Shown here: one piece after another, positions 1-6,803 of the stretch
Numbering within the stretch: the stretch's first letter is position 1
How the letters are laid out: every line of letters starts with the position of its first letter
DNA from: JANYCG01 sp031365665
Lineage (GTDB): Bacteria; Pseudomonadota; Gammaproteobacteria; Burkholderiales; Burkholderiaceae_C
Assembly (NCBI GenBank): GCA_031365665.1
Contig: JANLYO010000192.1
Span: 1 to 30,531, forward strand
DNA: 30,531 nucleotides
Reading direction: 5' to 3'
Notes under the pieces: generated by a model
What the model was told of the DNA's origin: nothing
The model's database searches: none
What the model saw: only the letters and a program-made list of their open reading frames with translations
Program-made: the position numbers and the translations under genes

Positions 1-693
1 GAAGACCTGGAGGCCAAGGCGCACCGCGGGTTTGCGGTGCTGAACCCTGTCAAACTCATCCTGACCAATTGGGACGAGGTGATGGGCGCAGGCCACCTGG
101 AGCCCTGCACCCAGCCCGCTCTGCCTCATGTGGAAGAAGGCCAGGAGGCACCGCCAGCACGCCACTTCACCATCGGCAAAGAAGTGTGGATTGAGCGCGA
201 AGATTTTGAAGAAGTGCCGCCCAAGGGTTACAAGCGCCTGTTCCCGGGCAACAAAGTGCGCCTGAAAGGCGGCTACGTGATCGAATGCACCGGCTGCACC
301 AAGGATGCGAACGGCACCATCACCGAAGTGCTGGCCACCGTGGTGCCCGACACCAAGAGCGGCACGCCCGGCAGCGACTTGGTGAAGGTGAAAGCCGCCA
401 TCACCTGGGTGGGCGTTGCCAATGGCGTGAACGCCGAAGTGCGCATGTACGACCGCCTGTTTGTAGACGCACAGCCCGACGCAGGCGGCAAAGACTTCAT
501 CGAAAGCCTGAACCCGAACAGCCTGAAAGTGGTGACTGCGATTGTTGAGCCGTCATTAGCCAATGCCTTGCCGGACCAGAAGTTTCAGTTTGAACGGCAC
601 GGGTACTTTGTGGCGGATCGGATTGACCACGTTCAAGGGACCAAGCCGGTGTTTAACCTGGCGGTGGGGTTGAAGGATAGTTGGGGGAAATAA
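1..693 (+). CDS. glnS: Glutaminyl-tRNA synthetase, C-terminal part (5' truncated by window edge)
   Basis: This is the C-terminal end of GlnRS, which charges tRNA-Gln with glutamine in the cytoplasm. The reading frame is open from base 1, so the catalytic Rossmann domain lies upstream of the window. What is visible is the two-beta-barrel anticodon-binding region, with stretches typical of bacterial GlnRS: FTIGKEVWIEREDF, GYKRLFPGNKVRLKGGY, a VKAAITWV strand, MYDRLF, FIESLNPNSL and FERHGYFVAD, ending KDSWGK-TAA. The last 249 bases (445-693) recur in decayed form at 1780-2027. The downstream neighbour is not a translation gene but a nucleotidyltransferase/HEPN pair, so the stop codon marks the edge of an accessory island. 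Family assignment is secure. Confidence 0.95.
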   Translation, partial: EDLEAKAHRGFAVLNPVKLILTNWDEVMGAGHLEPCTQPALPHVEEGQEAPPARHFTIGKEVWIEREDFEEVPPKGYKRLFPGNKVRLKGGYVIECTGCTKDANGTITEVLATVVPDTKSGTPGSDLVKVKAAITWVGVANGVNAEVRMYDRLFVDAQPDAGGKDFIESLNPNSLKVVTAIVEPSLANALPDQKFQFERHGYFVADRIDHVQGTKPVFNLAVGLKDSWGK

Positions 694-731
694 CTTGCCG
701 GAAAAATCCCGCTTTCAATAGAATCGGCAAG
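694..731. repeat. Inverted repeat directly after the glnS stop
   Basis: Perfect 7-bp arms, CTTGCCG (694-700) and CGGCAAG (725-731), are separated by 24 bp. The left arm begins at the base after the glnS TAA and the right arm ends three bases before the ATG at 735. It could be an operator for the nucleotidyltransferase/HEPN operon, a weak hairpin, or part of the island junction. There is no T-tract, so a rho-independent terminator is unlikely. Confidence 0.4.
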
Positions 732-734
732 ATC

Positions 735-1088
735 ATGCAATATGCCTTCGAACCCTCTTCGCTTCAAGCCACATTGCAGGCCACGCGTACATTCGCTGCC
801 CGGGTGGCAACCGGTTACCCCACGGTGCAAGCAATTTTGTTTGGCAGCCGTGCCCGAGGCCATGGCCATGACGAAAGCGATGCCGATGTGGCCGTTATTC
901 TGAGGGGCCAGCCGGGGCATTTCGTCAAAACCAAAATGGCAATGAACGACATTGCCTATGACATTTTGTTAGAGACGGGCATCCGAATTCAGCCTTTGCC
1001 TGTGTGGGAAGGCGAATGGGCGCACCCAGAACACTATTCAAATCCTCATTTGTTGCACAACATCGCGGCTGAAGGCATTGCCTTGTGA
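735..1088 (+). CDS. MNT-type nucleotidyltransferase (MntA-like antitoxin candidate)
   Basis: A 117-residue minimal nucleotidyltransferase. It carries the family signature GS-x10-DxD exactly: G37-S38, ten residues, then D49-A-D51 (GSRARG...ESDADV). In characterised MntA/HepT pairs the nucleotidyltransferase is the antitoxin and inactivates the HEPN toxin by AMP transfer to a tyrosine; that role is inferred here from domain and gene order. The ATG at 735 is chosen because the fold begins just after it; an upstream in-frame start at 681 would lie inside glnS. The stop overlaps the next gene's GTG (GTGA, 1085-1088), which implies translational coupling. It sits in an island bracketed by two glnS 3' ends. 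The third acidic active-site residue cannot be placed confidently. Confidence 0.85.
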   Translation: MQYAFEPSSLQATLQATRTFAARVATGYPTVQAILFGSRARGHGHDESDADVAVILRGQPGHFVKTKMAMNDIAYDILLETGIRIQPLPVWEGEWAHPEHYSNPHLLHNIAAEGIAL

Positions 1089-1471
1089 ATGCACAAGAAT
1101 TGATGACCAAGGCGCATCGCGCTCTGGCGAGCGGTGAAAAGTTGTTGGCTGACGACGACGCGGATGGCGCCTGCAACCGCGCCTACTACGCCATGTTCGA
1201 TACGGCCCGAGCCGCGCTCATTGCCTCAAAAGCACCTGTTCCACCTGAAGTTGCGAAAACCCACAGTGGTTTGATATCGGCGTTCTCGCTGCATTTGGTC
1301 AAGCCCAATCTCTTTCCAGTAGAGCTAGGCCGCTCATTGAACAAAGCTGAAGACCTGCGCTTGGTTGTCGATTACAAGGGCGACTCCGTCGACACTGAAG
1401 ATGTCCAATGGGCGGTGCAACAGGCGCGGGCATTTGTTGAAGAAGTAGCCCGTCGCTTTGTGGCGGAATGA
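1085..1471 (+). CDS. HEPN-domain protein (UPF0332-like), partner of the nucleotidyltransferase
   Basis: A 128-residue, all-helical HEPN-family protein starting with GTG and overlapping the nucleotidyltransferase by 4 bp. The conserved NRAYYAMFDTARAAL helix (from about residue 31) and the later KTHSGLISAF and EDLRLVVDY stretches match the UPF0332 branch of HEPN proteins, which commonly pair with MNT proteins. Many toxic HEPN proteins are RNases with an R-x4-6-H motif, and HepT has R-x4-H-x-Y. The only histidines here are at 11, 60 and 70, and none is four to six residues after an arginine, so the canonical RNase motif is absent. It may be a divergent toxin or a non-RNase HEPN. Assignment to the superfamily is firm; toxicity is inference. 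Confidence 0.82.
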   Translation: MNAQELMTKAHRALASGEKLLADDDADGACNRAYYAMFDTARAALIASKAPVPPEVAKTHSGLISAFSLHLVKPNLFPVELGRSLNKAEDLRLVVDYKGDSVDTEDVQWAVQQARAFVEEVARRFVAE

Positions 1472-1487
1472 CTGGTTGTCGAATCGA

Positions 1488-1509
1488 ATCACTTACGATT
1501 AAAAGTGAT
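1488..1509. repeat. Hairpin between the HEPN gene and the DUF2283 gene
   Basis: Arms ATCACTT (1488-1494) and AAGTGAT (1503-1509) are perfect 7-bp inverted repeats around an 8-base loop, 17 bp after the HEPN stop. No T-run follows. It could be a weak terminator for the HEPN operon or an operator for the downstream small gene. Confidence 0.35.
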
Positions 1510-1550
1510 ACCGCCGTGCACAATGCGTTTCCAGACGGAAGGTTCAAATC

Positions 1551-1766
1551 ATGAAAATCTCGTACGACAAAGAAACCGGCTCCCTCTACATCCATCTGGC
1601 GGATCGCGCCTCGGTGGATTCGGACGAAGTGAACGACGGCGTGGTGCTGGACTTTGATGCCAACGGCGCACTTGTCGGTATTGATGTGCATCACGCCAGC
1701 CAGCGGGCTGACGTCAACAATTTATCAATCCCGAAGTTGCCGCTGGGTCAGCTGCTGCCAGCGTGA
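1551..1766 (+). CDS. DUF2283 family small protein
   Basis: A 71-residue protein with the DUF2283 pattern: MKISYDKETGSLYIHL at the N-terminus, then a DGVVLDFDANGALVGID strand pair, a compact beta-rich fold. DUF2283 proteins have no settled biochemical role; from memory they are often encoded beside small toxin-like DUF4258 proteins and are suspected antitoxins, but no DUF4258 gene is present here. The start is supported by GGAAGG at 1537-1542, eight bases before the ATG. The stop codon falls at the left edge of the glnS relic, inside the octamer GCGTGAAC that glnS also has at 425-432, so the last codons may come from the recombination junction. It may belong functionally with the preceding nucleotidyltransferase/HEPN pair, but the 79-bp gap with a hairpin suggests separate transcription. 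Confidence 0.8.
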   Translation: MKISYDKETGSLYIHLADRASVDSDEVNDGVVLDFDANGALVGIDVHHASQRADVNNLSIPKLPLGQLLPA

Positions 1767-1779
1767 ACACGCAATACAC

Positions 1780-2027
1780 ATGTACGACTGCTTGTTCTTG
1801 GATTCGCAACCCGATGAAAGCGGCAAAGACTTCATCGAAAGCCTGAACCCGAACAGCCTGAAAGTGGTGACCGCGATTGTGGAGCCTTCATTGGTGAATA
1901 CGTTGCCGGACCAGAAGTTTCAGTTTGAGCGGCATGGGTACTTTGTGGCGGATCGGGTGGATCACGTGCAAGGCAGCAAGCCGGTGTTTAACTGGCGGTG
2001 GGGTTGAAGGATGGTTGGGGGAAGTAG
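1780..2027 (+). pseudogene. glnS 3'-end relic (duplicated GlnRS C-terminus, frameshifted)
   Basis: This stretch is a second, start-less copy of the final ~83 codons of glnS. It aligns base for base with 445-693 at a constant offset of 1335 until one missing C: AACCTGGCG in glnS is AACTGGCG here. That shifts the frame and gives a premature TGA at 2005-2007, while the ancestral stop position survives as TAG at 2025-2027. By hand count there are about 31 substitutions over 248 positions (near 87% identity). Most protein changes are conservative (I to V, T to S, A to V), so the sequence diverged under selection before being stranded. It separates the small toxin-like genes from the large NTPase gene. 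It cannot be translated as a functional synthetase. Confidence 0.92.
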
Positions 2028-2051
2028 GCAGATTTTGAATCGATAGGCCTC

Positions 2052-2058
2052 TATAGAT
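2052..2058 (+). promoter_or_regulatory. Possible -10 element for the metallophosphoesterase-STAND gene
   Basis: TATAGAT at 2052-2058 resembles a sigma-70 -10 box and lies 26 bp before the preferred ATG at 2084. A start point near 2064 would exclude the alternative ATG at 2057. No -35 at normal spacing is convincing; TTGAAT at 2035-2040 is only 11 bp away. Confidence 0.25.
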
Positions 2059-2083
2059 GACCTGCAACAACATGGGAGCAAAA

Positions 2084-5000
2084 ATGAATCACATCACGAT
2101 CATCCACCTTAGTGATATTCACATCAAATCAGAAAAAGACAAGACACTGGAGTATTTCCAATATTTGCCAAACGCAATATGCAGAGAAGTAGTTCAATCA
2201 GAGTTGGTCTTGATATTGGTTTCAGGTGATATTGCATTTGCAGGAACCAAGAACGAATATGACGCAATTGAGCGTGTATTTTCCAGACTGGCAGACGACC
2301 TAAATACGCGGCTAAAAACACAGGTCAAATGGATCATGATGCCAGGCAATCACGATGGGACCTTTAAGGACTCACCTAAATCCAGAGGACACCTTATTGC
2401 AGGAGTAATCAAAGATGGGCCAAACTCAATTGATGATTCGGTAATTGAACCTTGTGTCGCCCCGCAAAAGCACTACTTTGATTTTGAAAGTAAATTTTGT
2501 CCGAAAGTCGAATACGTCTTTAAGGATCAGCTTCTTGGGATCAAGTCGTTCAACGTATTTGGCAAGACGGTTCATTTTTGGGAGCTGAACGCCAGCTGGA
2601 TGTCTAGAGTACCTGAGCAACAAGGCACCTTAGTATTTCCAATCGAAAAATACCAAGACCATTTGCACAAACCTGCGGACTATCGATTCGCAGTGCTTCA
2701 TCATCCGTTAAATTGGTATGCCCAGGACTCCTATCAGCCATTGCGAAAGACTCTTAACAATAGCTTTTGCGGCGTATTTTCTGGACATGAACACGTCAGC
2801 AATGGCCATATTCAGAAGTCTGTGGCTCATGACAACCATTGCGTTTTCATGGAAGCTGGCGCATTGGGACCGCATGAGAATAATTTGACATCGCATTTCA
2901 CTTTGCTAGCAATGGATGTTGAAGATGGAGCAATACAGCAAACTGATTTTCAGTACGACAAGTCATTGCTGGCCTACAAGAAGGTGGCCAACGTGCCACG
3001 AGGATTGCAGGTCAAGCTTTCACCAAACAGGAAATTCCAACCGACGGACGCCACTGCAGCAAACCTCGAAGAACTGGGGGCGCCATTTACACACCCAACT
3101 AGAGATGAGTTAAAACTCTCAGACGTTTATGTGGAGCCGGAGTTTTCAACTTTCTCCGTCGAGGACAGGCCCCAGGCTACAGTGAAAAGTAGAGAAATCT
3201 ACGAAAACATTTCGTCCCTAGGCTATCTGATTGTCAGAGGTGATGAACATCATGGAAAAACTAGCTTTTTAAGCCAATTGTTTTCCCGAGCACTGACCAC
3301 AAATATCGTCCCGGTTCGCGTTTCAGCCAGGGAGATATCTCTTGGCAATGAGGAAAAGCGCGACCGCCTAATTGAAGAACGGGTTATTGAACACTACGGC
3401 GGCAACGCACTTGAAAACTACCGCGTCTTAGATCGCGATCAGAAGCTAATTTTGGTTGACGACTTCGATAGTTTGGGCATGAATGCAGAGCATTACCAAC
3501 GGGCGATCGGCTACATAAAGCGCAGCTTCAGCAGCGCAGTACTAACGGTCAGCGAACGATTCGATGTTTCAATTTTGGGTTCGACGGCCGTCGCAAATGA
3601 TCTTTCTGAATTTGACGAATACAGGCTGCTCGGCTTCTCCTATGCTATGCGCTCTGACTTGATACAGCGGTGGTATGCGCTTGACCTTTCCCTTGACAAG
3701 ACACAGCTAGACAGCAAAGTCCATGAAGCACAGACTCAAATTGATTTTGCGGTCTCTAAAGCACTAATTCCATCAACTGCATTCAATACATTGATGCTCT
3801 TGAATGCATTGCAGACCACCCAAAAAGGTCAGGTAGTTGATGCAGGTGTTGCACAGCACTATGACTCTTTGATACGACGCCGCTTAGCTGACAGCGGCAC
3901 TGCCGCAAAAGAAATAGATGGGATATATGCGTATCTAGCGCACTTTGCTTGGTGGCTCAGGACCAAAGATATTACTGCTTTTGACGATGCTGAATTGAAG
4001 GCATTCAACCAATACTTTTCGGATGAAATTCATCCCGTCCGTGCCGAACATACATTAAGCCTTTTAACTAAGGCACGACTACTTTCGGTGAGCGACGGGG
4101 CATATCAATTTCGCCACCCGTCGGCCCGATATTTTTTCCTTGCACACTATATTGCTGAGCATGCTCACGATGAGGCCGTGAAGTCCCACGCCATATCGGC
4201 ATGCAGGCGACTCTACAAGAAAGACAATGCCAATCTGGTTGTATTTCTCGCAAGCAAAGTAGGGTCTGGATGGATCGTCAAGGAAGTTGCTGGCGTACTT
4301 GCTGATCTTCTCAAGAATGTGCCGATGTTTAGCGTGGTTACAGATTCGCGCACCCTAAACAGTTGGGTTTCCAGTACAGCGAAGTTAGCAGTTGAGGTAG
4401 ATGGCAATCAGCAGGAAAATCGTCGCTTGGAGAGGGAGCGAAGCGAGGAAGCCCAAGCCCAAGAGGATAGTAGAGCAGAAGCGGCTGATGTAGATAGTGT
4501 CACTCAATTGGACGTTTTCACCCAAATCAATCTCGTATTTAAAACGAGTGAAATCTTGGGACTGATTTTGAAATCAAAATATGGAAGTCTTGATGCAAAA
4601 ACAAAGAACGAAATTCTGAAACAGCTGTTTGATGGGCCACTTCGGGCGATTTCGTACTTCTTGAATGCAATCAATGACCAACCTGAAGCGTTGATCGAAT
4701 ACTTGAGCAACAGCTGGGCAGAAAAAATGCCTAACCTAAGCGCGGAGCAGCGTGCGAAGTTAGTCCAAAAGTACCTTTACTTTGCACTCGGCGCATATTC
4801 ACAAGCGCTTTTGCAGCGCCAAGGTGAAATTGCTGGATCTCCTGACCTGACAAGTTATGTCATTTCTTTGTTAGATCGTGCAAATGAATCAGAGAACAAA
4901 GGGGAAACCCCGGTCGGGACGGCGTTGACTTATCGCTTACTCGCGGTTGCCACAAGACTTTCGTACCCTGGTGACGTGCCATTTTCAGACATTGAACGCA

Positions 5001-5338
5001 TTGCAAAAGAAATGAAAAGCAATCCATTTGGTTTCACTTTATTGCAAGGCCTTGTTGGCAATCACTTGTATATGTTTCCGATTGCCTATCAGTCGCGGCA
5101 GAAGCTAGCGCAAGCCGTTGACTTGGACTTGCGAACCCAACTAGTGAAAGAGGTAACTTCTGCTGAAGAGAAGGTAATCCCATCCCGTACGTTTAAAAGC
5201 AGAAACGCTCAAAGTCTTCTTTCAAGACTCACCAGTTCGTTCCTGACCCGTAACAAAGTTTTGATGGATCAAATCACGGATAAGAGAAAACCCTTGAAGA
5301 ACACTGATTCTGCTGATTCCGCTTCAGAGCGCAAATAA
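2084..5338 (+). CDS. Metallophosphoesterase-STAND NTPase fusion, putative defence protein
   Basis: A 1084-residue, multidomain protein. Residues ~1-290 form a calcineurin-like metallophosphoesterase with the metal-binding set in order: D11-x-H13 (LSDIHI), G48-D49, G88-NHD91, H206-H207 and G234-HEH237. Residues ~370-700 form a STAND/NACHT-like NTPase with Walker A G386-DEHHGKT-S394 and Walker B LILVDDFD (455-462). A RHPSARYFFLAHYIAEH helix resembles the conserved end of NACHT modules. The remaining ~350 residues are helical, with a charged ERERSEEAQAQ-rich segment, and probably form the sensor. I infer that the phosphoesterase is an effector unleashed on oligomerisation, as in antiviral STAND proteins. 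ATG 2084 is chosen over 2057 and 2072 because GGGAG (2074-2078) lies 5 bp upstream. The gene is clearly AT-richer than its surroundings, indicating transfer. I cannot assign it to a named defence family. Confidence 0.88.
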   Translation: MNHITIIHLSDIHIKSEKDKTLEYFQYLPNAICREVVQSELVLILVSGDIAFAGTKNEYDAIERVFSRLADDLNTRLKTQVKWIMMPGNHDGTFKDSPKSRGHLIAGVIKDGPNSIDDSVIEPCVAPQKHYFDFESKFCPKVEYVFKDQLLGIKSFNVFGKTVHFWELNASWMSRVPEQQGTLVFPIEKYQDHLHKPADYRFAVLHHPLNWYAQDSYQPLRKTLNNSFCGVFSGHEHVSNGHIQKSVAHDNHCVFMEAGALGPHENNLTSHFTLLAMDVEDGAIQQTDFQYDKSLLAYKKVANVPRGLQVKLSPNRKFQPTDATAANLEELGAPFTHPTRDELKLSDVYVEPEFSTFSVEDRPQATVKSREIYENISSLGYLIVRGDEHHGKTSFLSQLFSRALTTNIVPVRVSAREISLGNEEKRDRLIEERVIEHYGGNALENYRVLDRDQKLILVDDFDSLGMNAEHYQRAIGYIKRSFSSAVLTVSERFDVSILGSTAVANDLSEFDEYRLLGFSYAMRSDLIQRWYALDLSLDKTQLDSKVHEAQTQIDFAVSKALIPSTAFNTLMLLNALQTTQKGQVVDAGVAQHYDSLIRRRLADSGTAAKEIDGIYAYLAHFAWWLRTKDITAFDDAELKAFNQYFSDEIHPVRAEHTLSLLTKARLLSVSDGAYQFRHPSARYFFLAHYIAEHAHDEAVKSHAISACRRLYKKDNANLVVFLASKVGSGWIVKEVAGVLADLLKNVPMFSVVTDSRTLNSWVSSTAKLAVEVDGNQQENRRLERERSEEAQAQEDSRAEAADVDSVTQLDVFTQINLVFKTSEILGLILKSKYGSLDAKTKNEILKQLFDGPLRAISYFLNAINDQPEALIEYLSNSWAEKMPNLSAEQRAKLVQKYLYFALGAYSQALLQRQGEIAGSPDLTSYVISLLDRANESENKGETPVGTALTYRLLAVATRLSYPGDVPFSDIERIAKEMKSNPFGFTLLQGLVGNHLYMFPIAYQSRQKLAQAVDLDLRTQLVKEVTSAEEKVIPSRTFKSRNAQSLLSRLTSSFLTRNKVLMDQITDKRKPLKNTDSADSASERK

Positions 5339-5339
5339 T

Positions 5340-5363
5340 GCGCAACCCATAATGGGCTTGCGC
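5340..5363 (+). terminator. Hairpin just after the STAND gene stop
   Basis: GCGCAACCCA (5340-5349) pairs with TGGGCTTGCGC (5353-5363) around a TAA loop: a 10-bp stem with one bulged C, starting two bases after the TAA stop. No U-tract follows. It is a plausible transcript-end structure or island boundary, but not a textbook intrinsic terminator. Confidence 0.4.
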
Positions 5364-5406
5364 TAGGCAGTCTTGGGCATAGTCATTGCTCGCAGTCCTT
5401 CCACTT

Positions 5407-5946
5407 ATGCAACCCCAACCCATCCTCCATTTCTGGTTCGAAGAACTAACCCCCAAGCAGCATTTCGTCAAAGACGCCGCGCTGGACGAAACCATCCGCG
5501 CCCGCTTTGGCGACACGCTGGAGGCTGCAGCGCAGTGCGAGTTGTTTGCATGGCGCGCCACGGCCGCTGGAAGGCTGGCGGAAATCATCGTGCTGGACCA
5601 GTTCTCGCGCAACGTCTACCGCGACACGCCGCGCGCCTTTGCGCAGGACGCGTTTGCGCTGGTGTTGGCGCAAGAGCTGGTGGCCAGTGGGCTTGACAGC
5701 ACCTTGCCCGCTGCACAGCGCGTGTTTGCCTACATGCCCTATATGCACAGCGAGTCCGCGTTGGTGCATACGCAGGCGGTAGCGCTGTTTACGCAGTTGG
5801 GCATACAAGACAACCTGAACTTCGAGCTGCGCCACAAGGCCATCATCGACCGCTTTGGCCGCTACCCGCACCGCAACGCGATTCTGGGGCGCGCCTCCAG
5901 TGCGGAAGAGCTGGCGTTTCTGGCCGAGCCGGGGTCTTCGTTCTAA
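5407..5946 (+). CDS. DUF924 family protein
   Basis: A 179-residue soluble protein matching DUF924: it begins with ILHFWFEELTPKQHFVKD (the HFWF signature), continues RFGDTLEAAA and GRLAEIIVLDQFSRNVYRDTPRAFAQDAFAL, and has the late motifs FAYMPYMHSE and RHKAIIDRFGRYPHRNAILGR. The family is thought to adopt a TPR-like helical fold; its biochemical role is unknown. Start ATG 5407 is preferred over an in-frame TTG at 5386 because the conserved HFWF region begins only eight residues after it. G+C content returns to the genomic norm here, so this is probably the first core gene after the island, although it has no visible functional link to glnS. The next gene is a toxin with its own operator. Confidence 0.87.
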   Translation: MQPQPILHFWFEELTPKQHFVKDAALDETIRARFGDTLEAAAQCELFAWRATAAGRLAEIIVLDQFSRNVYRDTPRAFAQDAFALVLAQELVASGLDSTLPAAQRVFAYMPYMHSESALVHTQAVALFTQLGIQDNLNFELRHKAIIDRFGRYPHRNAILGRASSAEELAFLAEPGSSF

Positions 5947-5979
5947 GGCTTTGGTTCTGCGCAGCTTGGCCAAAATCCC

Positions 5980-6005
5980 GAATATTAGCAAATGTGCTAA
6001 TATTC
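5980..6005. promoter_or_regulatory. Operator palindrome and overlapping extended -10 of the higBA-type operon
   Basis: Perfect 11-bp arms GAATATTAGCA (5980-5990) and TGCTAATATTC (5995-6005) surround a 4-bp centre. The right arm contains TGCTAATAT (5995-6003), an extended -10 element, 9 bp before the toxin ATG at 6013. A repressor bound here would cover the promoter. This is the usual arrangement for toxin-antitoxin autoregulation by an Xre-type antitoxin, which the second gene encodes. Confidence 0.75.
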
Positions 6006-6012
6006 AACCTTA

Positions 6013-6339
6013 ATGACTTGGTCCATCACCTATTACAGTGAGCGGGTTCGTAAAGAGGTTCTGGCCATGCCAGCAGGCATCGTGGCAGACTATGTCCGCC
6101 TGACCGATGCGATGGTTTTACATGGTGCTGATTTGCGAATGCCGCACTCCAGAGCCATGGGCGCAGGGCTATTCGAATTGCGCCCCAAGGGTCCTGAGGG
6201 CATTGGCCGTGTGTTTTATTGCACGCAGGTGGGCCACACTATCGTGGTGTTGCATTCATTTGTAAAGAAGACCCAAGAGACGCCAGACGCGGAACTGCGC
6301 TTGGCCCGTAAACGACTAAAGGATGTGCAACATGGCTGA
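6013..6339 (+). CDS. HigB/Gp49-like RelE-superfamily toxin
   Basis: A 108-residue protein of the phage-derived Gp49-like (HigB-type) family in the RelE/ParE superfamily. Typical elements are GLFELRPKG, then GRVFYCTQVGHTIVVLHSFVKKTQETPDAEL, where the FVKKTQ.TP block is the family hallmark. Related toxins cleave mRNA on the ribosome; that activity is inferred. The gene order is toxin first and antitoxin second, as in higBA. The ATG is 7 bp after the operator palindrome with no clear Shine-Dalgarno sequence, which fits a leaderless or weakly translated toxin. It overlaps the antitoxin by 8 bp (6332-6339). Confidence 0.88.
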   Translation: MTWSITYYSERVRKEVLAMPAGIVADYVRLTDAMVLHGADLRMPHSRAMGAGLFELRPKGPEGIGRVFYCTQVGHTIVVLHSFVKKTQETPDAELRLARKRLKDVQHG

Positions 6340-6640
6340 TACTGGCTACAAACCTGTGCCGCATGACGCGGCCTTTCGCAAAGCACTGCTGGCCAAGCCC
6401 GGTGTTAAAAAGGCATTTGATGCACTCGAAGAGGAATACACCGCACTTCACGCCATGCTGGACGCGCGCCAGGCGGCGGGCTTGACGCAAGCCGATGTGG
6501 CCAGCCGCATGGGTACCACGGTGTCTGCCGTCTCAAGACTGGAAGCGTCATTGCGCAGCGAAAAACATTCCCCGTCGTTTTCAACCTTGCGCAAATACGC
6601 ACAAGCATGTGGCAAAAAGTTGGTCGTTCAAATGGTTTGA
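6332..6640 (+). CDS. HigA-like Xre-family antitoxin/repressor
   Basis: A 102-residue DNA-binding protein. The C-terminal half is a helix-turn-helix: ARQAAGLTQADVASRMGTTVSAVSRLEAS is the Xre/Cro recognition region, followed by FSTLRKYAQACGKKLVVQMV. The N-terminal ~45 residues (helical, FRKALLAKPGVKKAFDALEEEY) presumably contact the toxin. Start ATG 6332 sits inside the toxin's last codons, giving an ATGGCTGA overlap; an in-frame ATG nine bases earlier is possible. Its likely target is the palindrome at 5980-6005. The role is inferred from domain, order and operator together. Confidence 0.88.
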   Translation: MADTGYKPVPHDAAFRKALLAKPGVKKAFDALEEEYTALHAMLDARQAAGLTQADVASRMGTTVSAVSRLEASLRSEKHSPSFSTLRKYAQACGKKLVVQMV

Positions 6641-6641
6641 T

Positions 6642-6660
6642 TGCTACTATTTTTATAGCA
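6642..6660. repeat. Short intergenic repeat, copy 1
   Basis: TGCTA at 6642-6646 and TAGCA at 6656-6660 form an inverted repeat around an AT-rich core (CTATTTTTA), two bases after the antitoxin stop. A similar element (GCTA, CTATTTT core, TAGC) is at 28829-28849. From memory, such GCTA...TAGC elements are very common between genes in Comamonadaceae. Confidence 0.45.
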
Positions 6661-6803
6661 TTCTTCTTATATTCCATGAGAACAACGGCTTTATTTGGTT
6701 TGTATTCCCGCTTTTTTGCAAGTCCGGCAATCCTAAACACGGCGTGGTGAAACACCGCTCGGGCCGTTGTCCGACAGACCCAGGCCCGCGCAGGGTGCAT
6801 CCT

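Noticed and set aside
1654..2007. Plus-strand open frame spanning the DUF2283 gene and the glnS relic
   Set aside because: Its first third is out of frame with DUF2283 and the rest is the truncated GlnRS tail; no start context, so it is treated as a pseudogene.
694..5338. Prophage or integrative element with an integrase
   Set aside because: No integrase, recombinase, transposase or direct-repeat attachment core is visible; the only long repeat is the glnS end itself.
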